Part shown: positions 18,152-27,151 of the stretch, one piece after another
How the letters are laid out: each line of letters opens with the position of its first letter
Numbering within the stretch: the stretch's first letter is position 1
From: Mucilaginibacter rubeus
GTDB taxonomy: Bacteria; Bacteroidota; Bacteroidia; Sphingobacteriales; Sphingobacteriaceae
Assembly: GCF_003286415.2 (NCBI RefSeq)
Contig: NZ_CP043450.1
Span: 3,224,001-3,288,000 of the forward strand
Length of the DNA stretch: 64,000 bases
Direction of reading: 5' to 3'
The notes under the pieces: model-generated
What the model was told of the DNA's origin: nothing
Database searches by the model: none
What the model saw: the letters and a program-made list of their open reading frames with translations, nothing else
Translations under genes and position numbers: made by a program

Positions 18152-18214
18152 TTTTTTGCAGCGGCTTGTTATTGAGGATAAGTATGCCTAATTTGGCTTA
18201 AATTATAAACGGCT

Positions 18215-19147
18215 ATGAATAACAAAATCCTGTTATCTCCACTAAGCCTATCGCACGGAAAAGAACTGAACACCCTGGTTGAAAACCGCAAGGCTTACAC
18301 CATGAACCAGTGCGAGCTCAATGTTTTTGAAACGTTTCAGCGCAGCGAACTTGTGCCCTTAACCTTCAGCGACCTGGTAATTACCAGTATGTTGCGCGGC
18401 AAAAAGGTAATGCACCTGTTTGATAAGCCGGGTTTTGATTACCTGCCCGGTGAAACGGTTATAGTTCCGCCGAATATTACCATGAAAATTGATTTCCCGG
18501 AGGCCAGCATCAATCAGCCATCGCAATGTACTGCCCTTGCCATCAACCACCAGGAAATAAGCAATACACTTGATTTTTTAAACGAAAACTATCCGAGAGA
18601 AGATAAAAAGATCTGGCAGCTGAATTATAACCAGTTCCACTTTTTTAATAATCACGAACTTGCCCAGCTCATCAACAAACTCATCCGTATAAGTACCGGC
18701 GACGCATTAACTAAAGATGTACTGGCTAATCTGACTTTAAAGGAATTACTCATCCGCATTATGCAAATGCAAAATCTGCATGAAGTAAGCGACAACCTGC
18801 ATGAGCTATCAAGCAGCAGCAGATTTGCCTATGTGCTGGAATACATCAGGGTACATTTGAGCGATAAGCTCAATATTGATGCACTAAGCCAGATGGCCTT
18901 CATGAGCAAAGCCAGCTTTTTCCGGGCATTTAAACATGAGCTTGGAATTTCGCCGGTTGATTATATCATCAAGGAACGCTTGCAATTAGCGAAGCAACTG
19001 ATGAACAACCCCAATAACAGTATCTCTGAAGCTTGCTTTAAAGCCGGATTCAATAACCTCAACTACTTTAGCCGCGCCTTTAAGAAAATTGAAGGTATAA
19101 CGCCGAGTTGTTATAAGGCTAAATTACGGGGCGGGCATTTGAATTAA
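18215..19147 (+). CDS. AraC-family transcriptional regulator
   Basis: This 310-aa protein has an N-terminal sensing domain (about residues 1-195, AraC_N-like) and a C-terminal pair of helix-turn-helix motifs. The second half reads LNIDALSQMAFMSKASFFRAFKHE for the first HTH and ISEACFKAGFNNLNYFSRAFKKIEG for the second, close to the AraC consensus. It is divergent from the aldehyde dehydrogenase/DUF779 operon and very probably controls it in response to an aldehyde or alcohol. This pairing of an AraC_N regulator with AldB and DUF779 recurs in Bacteroidota. The ligand is not known. Confidence 0.88.
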   Translation: MNNKILLSPLSLSHGKELNTLVENRKAYTMNQCELNVFETFQRSELVPLTFSDLVITSMLRGKKVMHLFDKPGFDYLPGETVIVPPNITMKIDFPEASINQPSQCTALAINHQEISNTLDFLNENYPREDKKIWQLNYNQFHFFNNHELAQLINKLIRISTGDALTKDVLANLTLKELLIRIMQMQNLHEVSDNLHELSSSSRFAYVLEYIRVHLSDKLNIDALSQMAFMSKASFFRAFKHELGISPVDYIIKERLQLAKQLMNNPNNSISEACFKAGFNNLNYFSRAFKKIEGITPSCYKAKLRGGHLN

Positions 19148-19157
19148 AGAGAAAAAT

Positions 19158-19262
19158 CCCCTCTTGAGAGGGGGCGCGATGAGATGTGCGGCTGCAGGGG
19201 TGTGTTTCTACTGCATTATGGTCGCTTACTGAAACACACCCCTCCACCCCTCTCAAGAGGGG
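19158..19262. repeat. 105-bp palindromic element, family B copy 1
   Basis: The ends are CCCCTCTTGAGAGGGG and CCCCTCTCAAGAGGGG, each self-complementary, and the centre folds as GGGGTGTGTTT / AAACACACCCC. It fills the gap between the convergent AraC and exo-glucosaminidase genes. A second copy in the same orientation lies at 24205-24308, just past the first gene of the amino-sugar operon. Confidence 0.85.
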
Positions 19263-19291
19263 TGGAGGGGCCAAAGCTATTTATTCACTGT

Positions 19292-21952
19292 TTACTCCTT
19301 CGGCACCCCATCCTCAAAACCACCTTCGCCACTGCTTCCGGCTATATCCAGGTTCCAGGCCGAGGTTAATAAATAAGGCGCTGCACCATCTGCATTTTTA
19401 TTGCTGTAAGTACATTTAATGATCCTGCTTTCGCCGGGAGCCAATGAAATATAGTTATCGCTGAAAATTACCGGTAAAATATCATCACCACCCTGGCCTT
19501 TTAAAGCACGTAAATGAACAAAGAAAGCCACAGCACTACCAGTATTTTTTATAGTTACAGCGTACGAAGTACTATCACTCCCAACTTTGTTGCTTTGGCT
19601 AACAGTTAGCTTTGTTTTAGGAAGCGATTGCAATGCCGAATAATCTGCATAGGCAGATTGCGGCGTGGTAAACCAGTTTGACTTTTTCCAGTTCAGCTCG
19701 TCGCCTTTTTTGGAGAGCCAATACCAATTAATGCTTTTGGTTTCGCCGCTTTTATCGCTCAGCTCAAGGCGTAGCAGATAAGTATCTGATAAACCTGTAA
19801 TGGCAGGCAGCGCAAATAACCTTTTCGAGGCATCGGCACCAATATCGGCGGTTACCGTTTTGCTGAACTTGCTGCTTCCATCCAGGTTATAAACATCAGC
19901 TTTAACTTTTAACCCGCTGAATGTTTTCAGATACGAATTGATCACAGCTACTTCGTTTGTTTTATATGAATACAATACGTGCAAAGGCTCCATAGCCTTT
20001 TTCATACCGAAATAAGTACCGGCAGGATACAGGTAGTAATCATAAGTATGCCAGATCAGTCCCGGCCATGGGTTGCTTAGCATCCATTGAACCACGCCTG
20101 TAGCAGTTTGGTATTTATTTAAACCATAAGCTTCCATCATGGCGCGGTGTGCTTCATAGTTTTGGGCCTGTGCCTTGGCTACATAATTTTTGATGGATGA
20201 CGTTTCGCCATAACGGCCATAAAGCGCTTTGGTAAAAACCTTTGTTGTACCAAATGAACCAGTACCGCAATGATAATTCCAATCGGCCGAGGTTACGTTC
20301 AATGAATCTTTCGGAATAAATTTGATCAGGCTTTCGTAAGGCGGTATTGACGGGCCCGGCGAAATTTCGGTAGCAAAACTGTAAGTACCACCAAACTTTT
20401 TAGTGGCATCGGTTTCCCAGTAAATTGGGGGCACCCACTCATATGGGCCGGCCATTTTCACCCCGCTGTAACCCGATACTTTCGATTTGCTTTCGTTTGC
20501 GGTTGCCAGCAGCGGGTTAGGCCATTTCAGTTGCTTTTCAATCTCGAGGTAATCGCGCTCAACCGAAGTATCTGTAGGTGGCATATCGCTGCCATTGAGC
20601 CATACAAACAAACTGGCCTTGTTGCGCAGCCAGTACATCACGCTGCTATCTGATGCCATAGCCACTTTACGCTCTGCGGCATCCCATTTTTCGGGATGTT
20701 GCCAGGTGCCGCAGCACATCCAGCCGTTCATAACCATCAGGCCATATTTATCACACAGATCGTAAAAATTATCATCCTCCATTTTACCTTCGGAGCGTAC
20801 GATGTTCATATTCATATCACGCACCAGGCGGATTTCCTGCTCCTGCCTTTCAGCAGAACGGCGCTGGAAAATATCTGGCGACCAGGCCGCGCCTCTCAGC
20901 ATGATAGGCTTTCCATTTATAATAAACTCGCGCGATTGGTTATCATCAATAATTTTTGATGTAAACTCCCTGATACCAAAATTTTCGGATACCGAGTTGC
21001 TTAACTTTTTATCAACCACAGCGGCAACTTCAATCCGGTTAAGATTGGGTTTACCATACTGCCAAGGCCACCAGACAGATGGATCCTTAACATTAAGCTG
21101 TTTAAATTCAAGCGGCGAAAAGTTTATATTTTTTGATTCATTGGGCAGCAGATGTACCTTTTTTTCGAAGGAGATATTCTGGTTGATCTTACCTTTAATT
21201 ACCGCGTCCTGAGCTTTATTGGTGTAGTTGGTTACCTGAGCATCTACAGTTAAATGAGCAACCGCAAGTGAAGGCAGATCGAAATCAGTAGTAACCAGCG
21301 GAAACTTCACACCTACTTTATTATATGTTTTTACCTCTACATTATTGATGATACCACCGTTATAATCCTGCGGGTACGGGATCCAGTCGGCATAATCAAT
21401 GGCCAGGTCGCCGTCGCGTTTGTTAGGAGTAAATGGCCTTAATACCTCAATTGCCAGCGTATTGGTGCCGGTGTAATTGATGTTTTTGGTCAGATCGAGG
21501 TCGATGATCCGGTACGGGCCTTTAACTTTGGTTGAATCGGCAATTTTAACACCATTGAACCAAACGTTGGCTTTGTAGTTAATGCCATGCAGGCGCAAGA
21601 TCACATTCTTGCCATTTTCGGCAGCAGGGAGGTTAAACTCTCTTCTGAACCACCAGGGTTTATCCAATTTAGGATCGGCCAGTTTTTCGAGGTTCTTGCC
21701 CATAAACGGATCGAAATTATAAACCTGATTAGCCAGCAAGCCCGCTAAAATGGTAGAGGGCACACTTACCTTATACCAGCCTTGTGTGTTAAAGTTCTCC
21801 TTCGAGATCTCTGTAGCGGCGGCAGGTGCTGTAACTACCGATTGCATTTGCCAGTCATCTTTCAATAACAGGTTAAAATTTTCCTGTCGCCCCTGTGCAA
21901 ATGCTCCTGCGCTAAACAGAAACATTGCCGACATTAATAATATTCTTTTCAT
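19292..21952 (-). CDS. GH2 exo-beta-D-glucosaminidase, secreted
   Basis: This is an 886-aa product. The ATG at 21952 is chosen because MKRILLMSAMFLFSAGAFAQ is a signal peptide. The order is GH2 sugar-binding domain (WWFRREFNLPA at about residues 80-90), immunoglobulin-like domain, TIM-barrel catalytic domain and C-terminal beta domains. The acid/base position reads WLNGSD with Asp456, not the NE pair of most GH2 enzymes. The nucleophile Glu529 lies in FATEISPGP. The Ser-Asp variant and the 73-residue spacing match exo-beta-D-glucosaminidases of the CsxA type (Asp469/Glu541), which release glucosamine from chitosan ends. It is the last gene of an operon with a ROK kinase and an MFS sugar importer. 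Confidence 0.86.
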   Translation of the reverse strand: MKRILLMSAMFLFSAGAFAQGRQENFNLLLKDDWQMQSVVTAPAAATEISKENFNTQGWYKVSVPSTILAGLLANQVYNFDPFMGKNLEKLADPKLDKPWWFRREFNLPAAENGKNVILRLHGINYKANVWFNGVKIADSTKVKGPYRIIDLDLTKNINYTGTNTLAIEVLRPFTPNKRDGDLAIDYADWIPYPQDYNGGIINNVEVKTYNKVGVKFPLVTTDFDLPSLAVAHLTVDAQVTNYTNKAQDAVIKGKINQNISFEKKVHLLPNESKNINFSPLEFKQLNVKDPSVWWPWQYGKPNLNRIEVAAVVDKKLSNSVSENFGIREFTSKIIDDNQSREFIINGKPIMLRGAAWSPDIFQRRSAERQEQEIRLVRDMNMNIVRSEGKMEDDNFYDLCDKYGLMVMNGWMCCGTWQHPEKWDAAERKVAMASDSSVMYWLRNKASLFVWLNGSDMPPTDTSVERDYLEIEKQLKWPNPLLATANESKSKVSGYSGVKMAGPYEWVPPIYWETDATKKFGGTYSFATEISPGPSIPPYESLIKFIPKDSLNVTSADWNYHCGTGSFGTTKVFTKALYGRYGETSSIKNYVAKAQAQNYEAHRAMMEAYGLNKYQTATGVVQWMLSNPWPGLIWHTYDYYLYPAGTYFGMKKAMEPLHVLYSYKTNEVAVINSYLKTFSGLKVKADVYNLDGSSKFSKTVTADIGADASKRLFALPAITGLSDTYLLRLELSDKSGETKSINWYWLSKKGDELNWKKSNWFTTPQSAYADYSALQSLPKTKLTVSQSNKVGSDSTSYAVTIKNTGSAVAFFVHLRALKGQGGDDILPVIFSDNYISLAPGESRIIKCTYSNKNADGAAPYLLTSAWNLDIAGSSGEGGFEDGVPKE

Positions 21953-21965
21953 GGTAGATATAGGT

Positions 21966-22820
21966 TTATTTCTGGTTATCGTAATACAAGGCAGCTGCGC
22001 CCACAATACCGCTGTTTTGCAATTCGGAGATCTCTATTTTAATGCGTTCAAGCGTTTTGGTATAGGCAAATGTTTTTACCTGCTGCCACATGGTTTCCTT
22101 AAAATATTCAAAAGCGTGGCTTACAGAGCCGCCAAGAATGATCAACTCGGGGTCATAAGCGTACATTACCATTTTAACTGCATTACCTACATGAGTACCC
22201 AGCTCCGCATATAACTTTAACGCCTGTTCATCTCCTGCCTGTGCATCCTTAAATACCTGTACGCCATCCAATCCGTACACATTGTTAAAGAACGAGCCAC
22301 TACAATAGTATTCAAGAATGTTATCGATATAAGGGAATAGCCCAATCTCGCCGGCACCGCAATTGTGGCCTGCATACAATTTACCATTGGCGATTATGCC
22401 GGTGCCCAAACCTGTGCCAAGCGTAACGCCAACCATGCTATCAGCATTTTTGCCCTTGCCAAAATATAACTCGCCCACGGCAAAGCAATTAGCATCATTA
22501 TTTACATATACCGGGATATTATAACGCTCCTGCATTAGTTTTTTTAAGGGAACTTCTTTCCATGACGGAATGTATTGCACATCATAAACAATACCTTCGG
22601 CCACATCAACAACGCTGGGTACACCTATGCCGATAGCGCTGGCGGTATCATTTAGTAAAAGGGCATCAACAACGGTATAAATATCGTTCAGCACATCCTC
22701 TACACTGCCATCGCTTTTAATTCGTTGCGATGCGATATTTCCAATTACATTATTGCTAACCACAGCGCCGCGAATATTGGTAGCGCCCAGGTCAATACCT
22801 ATAACTTTTATGTTGCTCAT
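21966..22820 (-). CDS. ROK-family sugar kinase (probable glucosamine/glucose kinase)
   Basis: This 284-aa protein has the ROK landmarks. A phosphate-binding loop GIDLGATNIRG lies at residues 8-18, a GTGLGTGIIANG loop at about 130-141, and GHNCGAGEIGLFP gives the His and the substrate Glu. The classical CxCGxxGC zinc cluster is only partly kept (one Cys in this loop), so a zinc site is uncertain. It should phosphorylate a hexose or amino sugar with ATP in the cytoplasm. It lies 13 bases upstream of the exo-glucosaminidase start and 8 bases after the importer stop, so translation is tightly linked; glucosamine is the likely substrate by context. Confidence 0.86.
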   Translation of the reverse strand: MSNIKVIGIDLGATNIRGAVVSNNVIGNIASQRIKSDGSVEDVLNDIYTVVDALLLNDTASAIGIGVPSVVDVAEGIVYDVQYIPSWKEVPLKKLMQERYNIPVYVNNDANCFAVGELYFGKGKNADSMVGVTLGTGLGTGIIANGKLYAGHNCGAGEIGLFPYIDNILEYYCSGSFFNNVYGLDGVQVFKDAQAGDEQALKLYAELGTHVGNAVKMVMYAYDPELIILGGSVSHAFEYFKETMWQQVKTFAYTKTLERIKIEISELQNSGIVGAAALYYDNQK

Positions 22821-22828
22821 GTATATGT

Positions 22829-24070
22829 TTATGCTTTATTATCAAAAATAGTTTTGTTAGTTACCAATGGCTTAGCCCAAAATCCGATGCTCAGCATATA
22901 GCCAAATGTGATATACAGGAAAAACATGCCTTGGCGCAAGCCAAACAAACTGCCCAATCCGCCTATCAATAACTGAACAACCGCGCCACCAATAATACCC
23001 GTAACCAGGATCCCAGCAAAGGAACCGTGATCTTCGGCAACAGAACTTAGCGCCAGCGAAAATATGATAGGATACATCACCGACATGAAGAACCCAACTA
23101 TTGAAAATGAATACAATGATGTTTGCGGGCCGCCGAATAAACCCAGAGACAGGAAGATAAGCGCCAGGATAGTGAAGATCACCAGTAATTTACGGCTATC
23201 CATCAGTTTAAGTAAAAACAAGCCCAGGATCCCGCCGGCTGTCATCAATCCCCAAAAGTAGGCTACCGCGTTGGCGCCTGTAGTTTGCGGATCAAACTTG
23301 TGATATTCAAACAAAAATTGCGACATCCAGTAAGATACCCCCTGCTCGCTGCCAACGTAGCAAAACAGCGCGATGAAATAGGCTATCACAACCGGCTTTT
23401 TAAACAGATCGACGTGTGTTTTCCAGGGTCCGGCTTTTTCATCATGTGCCAGTTCAACCTTCGGAAATTTAGATATCAGCATGATCACAAACATGGCCAG
23501 GCAAATCACCGCGAATAACCAGTACAACGAGATCCAGGGCATAGTTGCAGGTACATGTGCTTCAAGTAACGGAAAAATCCCGCCTTTGCTGCTTCCCATA
23601 TTTTTAACCATGTAAGAGTAAACCAGGGGACTAACAAACGATGCCCCGCCAAATATCAATTGCGCCAGCACCGATGTAAAAGCATAATTCTCCTCCCCGC
23701 CAGATGTACGGAGCAGCGGGTTGATCACCACCTGCAACATGGCCATACCGCAGCCAATTAAAAACAAGGATAATATGGCAGTTAAATAGTTAGGATAAAC
23801 AGCAAGTAACAACGAACCCAGAAACGCCACCACAAAGGCCGCTACCATGATAGCTTTTTCGTTATACTTTTGAACCAGCATACTCGACGGAATAGACATT
23901 ACCCCGTAAGCGATAAAAAACGCGAAGGGCAATAAGCCGGCCATCGCATCGCTCAATTTAAAATCCCTGATAAACTCGGGGGATAACGGGCCTATGATAT
24001 TGGTTAAAAATGAAATAACAAAAAACGTAAGCATGATCAGCGTTACGATGTAGTAGTTTTTCTTCATCAA
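22829..24070 (-). CDS. MFS sugar importer, glucose/galactose or NagP-like
   Basis: This 413-aa protein has about twelve membrane helices. MMKKNYYIVTLIMLTFFVISFLTNIIGPL begins helix 1, and GVMSIPSSMLVQKYNEK matches the first helix 2-3 loop of FucP/NagP-type symporters. A conserved GCGMAMLQVVINPLLR segment, typical of that subgroup, holds the Asn near the sugar site. It is the first gene of a three-gene operon with a ROK kinase and a secreted exo-beta-D-glucosaminidase, so glucosamine (or chitosan-derived sugar) is the likely cargo. The operon has no TonB-dependent receptor (SusC/D pair). Confidence 0.85.
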   Translation of the reverse strand: MMKKNYYIVTLIMLTFFVISFLTNIIGPLSPEFIRDFKLSDAMAGLLPFAFFIAYGVMSIPSSMLVQKYNEKAIMVAAFVVAFLGSLLLAVYPNYLTAILSLFLIGCGMAMLQVVINPLLRTSGGEENYAFTSVLAQLIFGGASFVSPLVYSYMVKNMGSSKGGIFPLLEAHVPATMPWISLYWLFAVICLAMFVIMLISKFPKVELAHDEKAGPWKTHVDLFKKPVVIAYFIALFCYVGSEQGVSYWMSQFLFEYHKFDPQTTGANAVAYFWGLMTAGGILGLFLLKLMDSRKLLVIFTILALIFLSLGLFGGPQTSLYSFSIVGFFMSVMYPIIFSLALSSVAEDHGSFAGILVTGIIGGAVVQLLIGGLGSLFGLRQGMFFLYITFGYMLSIGFWAKPLVTNKTIFDNKA

Positions 24071-24424
24071 TTGAGAGGGTTATGGTTTTGGTTCGGTATT
24101 AACTAAATATCGTTAAAAATCCGTTGGCTGGATAATTTTACAAAAACTTATTTAAATTGTTACACTTTCTTTTTAAAGTATTTTAAGAAGTCAATTTCAA
24201 AACTCCCCTCTTGAGAGGGGGCGCGGAAGAATGTGCGGTAGCAGGGGTGTGTTTCTGCGATTGATTTTCAAAAATAGTAACACACCCCTCCGCCCCTCTC
24301 AAGAGGGGAATCGCACATTCCCCGCTTCTTCGCCCCGAACTCTTAACATCCCCTTAACCTTAAATTGTTTCCAATCAAAACATTTAAGGCTTATTAATGT
24401 GTTTATGGAACAAACACCTGCTTT
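24071..24424. promoter_or_regulatory. Divergent region upstream of amino-sugar operon and AI-2E gene
   Basis: This 354-base gap contains the second copy of the 105-bp palindrome (24205-24308). The 130 bases on the left should hold the operon promoter, and the 115 on the right the promoter of the AI-2E-family gene. No clear -33/-7 pair or operator was seen. Confidence 0.4.
24205..24308. repeat. 105-bp palindromic element, family B copy 2
   Basis: This element has the same outer CCCCTCTTGAGAGGGG / CCCCTCTCAAGAGGGG ends, the same GCGCG...TGTGCGG...CAGGGGTGTGTTT left part and the same orientation as copy 1 at 19158-19262. The loop bases differ between the copies. The pair therefore forms direct repeats about 5 kb apart that bracket the amino-sugar operon. 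Confidence 0.85.
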
Positions 24425-25465
24425 ATGACCCCAAAAAAAGAAAAAGAACTTACCTACATTGAAAAAGTATGGCATACCGTTGCCATTGTTGCCCTGTTGG
24501 TTGTGGTGATACTCGTAGCACGAGTAGCATTCAACGTACTGCTGATGGTATTATCCGGCGCGCTCATTGCCACTTATTTTCACGGCCTTGGCGACCTCAT
24601 TGAGCGCAACACTAAAATGCGCAGAAGATACGCCATGATCATATCGGTAGTAGGTTCATTTTTAATTTTGATAGGGCTGTTTTACCTGATGGGCACCACC
24701 ATACAGCACCAGATAGCATTATTAAAAGATACGTTACCGCATACAGTTAATAACTTTAAAGCCAAGGTGGCCTCAAACCCAACCGGGCAGCAGATACTTG
24801 ATTATTTTTCGGGCGACAATGACCCGGATAAGGTGGTAGTTACTGTTCAGCATTTTTTCAGTACGGGTTTTGGGGTACTGGGTGATATTTATATCATCCT
24901 GTTTCTCAGTATTTTTTTTACTACTAATCCCGATGTTTATAAGAATGGTATTTTAATGCTGCTATCAGATAAGAAAAAGCCATTAGGGCAGGATATTATG
25001 GACAGGATCAGTCTTTCGTTGAAAGGCTGGCTTAAGGGGATGCTGCTGTCCATGGTACTACTGGGCGTGTTGCTTACAACCGGTTTAAGCATTATGGGGA
25101 TCCCGGCGGCTTTAATACTGGCTTTGTTTGCAGGCATGCTGAAGATCATCCCGAATTTAGGTTCGGTGATAGCCATGATACCGGGCGTACTGCTTGCCCT
25201 TACCGTTGGTACCAACACAGCTATCATAGTAGCGTTAATTTACGTGGTGTCGCAAACTATTGTGAGCAATATTGTTGTGCCCATAGTTCAAAACCGGATG
25301 ATTAACCTCCCACCTGCATTAACCATCATTAGCCAGGTGGTAATGGGAACGCTTTCGGGTGTGCTGGGCATTATACTCGCAGTGCCAATTGTAGCCATCA
25401 TTGTAATTTTGGTGGATGAACTATATGTAAAAAAACTTGGCGATGCTGAAGTAATAGCCCATTGA
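24425..25465 (+). CDS. AI-2E-family transporter (PF01594)
   Basis: This 346-aa membrane protein has an N-terminal hairpin of helices, a soluble stretch (about residues 95-150) and a C-terminal group of helices. The C-terminal part carries IPAALILALFAGMLKIIPNLGSVIAMIPGVL, the family's conserved NxG and P-rich segment. Members were first linked to autoinducer-2 export, but most act as sodium/proton exchangers or have unknown cargo. It is followed at once by a metal-transporter gene on the same strand (ATG 5 bases after the stop), suggesting co-expression. Confidence 0.84.
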   Translation: MTPKKEKELTYIEKVWHTVAIVALLVVVILVARVAFNVLLMVLSGALIATYFHGLGDLIERNTKMRRRYAMIISVVGSFLILIGLFYLMGTTIQHQIALLKDTLPHTVNNFKAKVASNPTGQQILDYFSGDNDPDKVVVTVQHFFSTGFGVLGDIYIILFLSIFFTTNPDVYKNGILMLLSDKKKPLGQDIMDRISLSLKGWLKGMLLSMVLLGVLLTTGLSIMGIPAALILALFAGMLKIIPNLGSVIAMIPGVLLALTVGTNTAIIVALIYVVSQTIVSNIVVPIVQNRMINLPPALTIISQVVMGTLSGVLGIILAVPIVAIIVILVDELYVKKLGDAEVIAH

Positions 25466-25470
25466 GCAAC

Positions 25471-26403
25471 ATGGCCTCATCAAAAAAATCGATATACAGC
25501 GCGCTCATCGCCAACCTGCTTATAGCGATAACCAAATTCATAGCGGGCGTTATCGGGCGAAGCGGATCAATGATTTCTGAAGGGATCCATTCGCTGGTTG
25601 ATACTGCCAATGAATTGCTGTTATTGTTCGGCCTTTACCGTAGCCGGAAAGAGCCAGACAAAACGCACCCTTTTGGGTATGGAAAGGAGTTGTATTTCTG
25701 GTCGTTCATTGTCTCTATTATGATATTTGGTTTAGGCGGAGGGCTGTCCATTTACCAGGGCATTTTACACATCCGCGAGCCTGAGCAACTCGGCGACCCT
25801 ACCATGAGCTATATCGTTTTGGGATTATCTATCATATTTGAAGGTTCATCGCTCATTATAGCCCTGAAAGAATTTAACGCGATCCGGGGCGATCAAACCT
25901 GGTGGGATGCCGTAGTGAAAAGCAAAGACCCATCAACTTTTTTGGTAATGTTTGAAGACAGCGCGGCTGTTGCAGGGCTTTTTATTGTTGGAATCTGCAT
26001 GTTCCTGAACCATCGTTATAACATTCCTGTACTTGATGGCATAGCGTCTTTATTGGTTGGTCTGATATTGGTTGCCGTTTCGGCTATATTAGCCCGCGAA
26101 AGCCGAAGCTTGTTGATGGGTGAAGGGATTTCATCCGAATCGAGGATAAAAATCACAGCATTGGTTGAACGCGACAGTGCCGTTTTAAAAGTGATGCACA
26201 TGCTATCAACCTATCAATCGCCTGATGAAATTATACTAATGCTGATCGTCGCTTTTAAGGAAGATCTCGACACCCAACAAATCAACGAAGCGATAGACCG
26301 CATCCGCGATTGTATTAAGCATGAGTTTAGCCTGGTACGTTTTGTTTTGGTACAGCCTGAAACATTTTCGGCAGAAATTACTGAAACAGGCAGCGTACTT
26401 TAA
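25471..26403 (+). CDS. Cation diffusion facilitator (CDF) family metal transporter
   Basis: This is a 310-aa product from the ATG at 25471; a TTG at 25462 overlapping the upstream stop would add three residues and is a possible alternative. It has about six membrane helices, with a first metal site SEGIHSLVDTANE in helix 2 (the HxxxD pair). The equivalent helix 5 site reads FEDSAAVAGL, so the metal ligands are only partly standard, as in the SLC30A9-like branch. A C-terminal cytoplasmic domain of about 90 residues follows. It exports divalent metal (Zn, Mn, Fe or Co) in exchange for protons; the metal is not predictable. It is co-directional and near-overlapping with the AI-2E gene. Confidence 0.86.
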   Translation: MASSKKSIYSALIANLLIAITKFIAGVIGRSGSMISEGIHSLVDTANELLLLFGLYRSRKEPDKTHPFGYGKELYFWSFIVSIMIFGLGGGLSIYQGILHIREPEQLGDPTMSYIVLGLSIIFEGSSLIIALKEFNAIRGDQTWWDAVVKSKDPSTFLVMFEDSAAVAGLFIVGICMFLNHRYNIPVLDGIASLLVGLILVAVSAILARESRSLLMGEGISSESRIKITALVERDSAVLKVMHMLSTYQSPDEIILMLIVAFKEDLDTQQINEAIDRIRDCIKHEFSLVRFVLVQPETFSAEITETGSVL

Positions 26404-26441
26404 TTGTATATTAGCTACAACTTAACTAAACATCCTACCTG

Positions 26442-26765
26442 ATGCAAGAGCAAAAATTTCATTACGCCACAGTAACCGAAGCAATAAGCAAATTAAAAGA
26501 ACAAGGCTATACCCACGAGTTTAGTCTTGAAGGGGATCATCTGAAAGCCGGTGCAGAAACATTCCCGGTAAGCGAATTTGAAATAGTTGACCTGTACCGT
26601 TATGAAGGTCCTTCTGACCCTGCAGATGAAGCAATCGTTTATGCACTCGCTTCAACCGGCGGTACTAAAGGCACATTGGTAACAGGCTACGGCATTTCTA
26701 CAGATGAAGCGACCATCGAAACCTTAAAGAATTTACATTACAAATATCAGCAAAGCCAGCAGTAG
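26442..26765 (+). CDS. Small conserved protein often mislabelled 'phosphoribosylpyrophosphate synthetase'
   Basis: This is a 107-aa acidic protein with the pattern of a small Bacteroidota family: TVTEAISKLKEQGYTHEFSL near the start, FEIVDLYRYEGPSDPADEAIVYAL in the middle and a Gly-rich GTLVTGYGIS near the end. It has no PRPP-synthetase fold, being about a third of that enzyme's length and lacking its binding loop, so the common label is wrong. Function unknown; probably cytoplasmic, with no signal peptide. It follows the CDF gene by 38 bases and may share its transcript. Confidence 0.75.
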   Translation: MQEQKFHYATVTEAISKLKEQGYTHEFSLEGDHLKAGAETFPVSEFEIVDLYRYEGPSDPADEAIVYALASTGGTKGTLVTGYGISTDEATIETLKNLHYKYQQSQQ

Positions 26766-26820
26766 TTTTTGGCACTTCATTTTTTCCGGCAACCTAACTT
26801 CACCAATGCTGCGCCGTTAA

Positions 26821-26974
26821 GTGCTACCTGTTTGTAACATATCTTTATCAAAGGCTTTTGCGCCGTAAGTGCTACCCGACAGTTAAAAAAACAATGTCGA
26901 AAAGGGTAGCACCTACGGCGCAAAAATCACAATCTATTCTTTTGCTATTGCTACAAACAGGTATCCCCTACGGG
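26821..26974. repeat. Long nested palindromic repeat, family A copy 2
   Basis: Second copy of the element at 11078-11225, in the same orientation. The outer ends are TACCTGTTTGTA and TTGCTACAAACAGGTATCC, and the inner arms are TTTTGCGCCGTAAGTGCTACCC and GGGTAGCACCTACGGCGCAAAA with one mismatch. It occupies the left part of the 386-base gap 26766-27151. The rest of the gap (26975-27151) shows no gene or clear signal except the promoter zone of the esterase gene. Confidence 0.85.
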
Positions 26975-27151
26975 GAATTGAACAAGGTGAGCAACGAAAG
27001 AACAAGCACATCGTAACAAAAAATAAACATCTGTCCTTTCACCACTTAGATTATTTACCTTATACATTAGGCTGATACTTTTACAGCAATTTATATTGAT
27101 AAATTTCAGGGATTTGGTTTCATGAACTGATATTGGTAATCTTGTGATGCG

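Noticed and set aside
11060..27000. Palindromic repeats as a CRISPR array
   Set aside because: There are only scattered copies kilobases apart, with no regular spacers and no cas genes.
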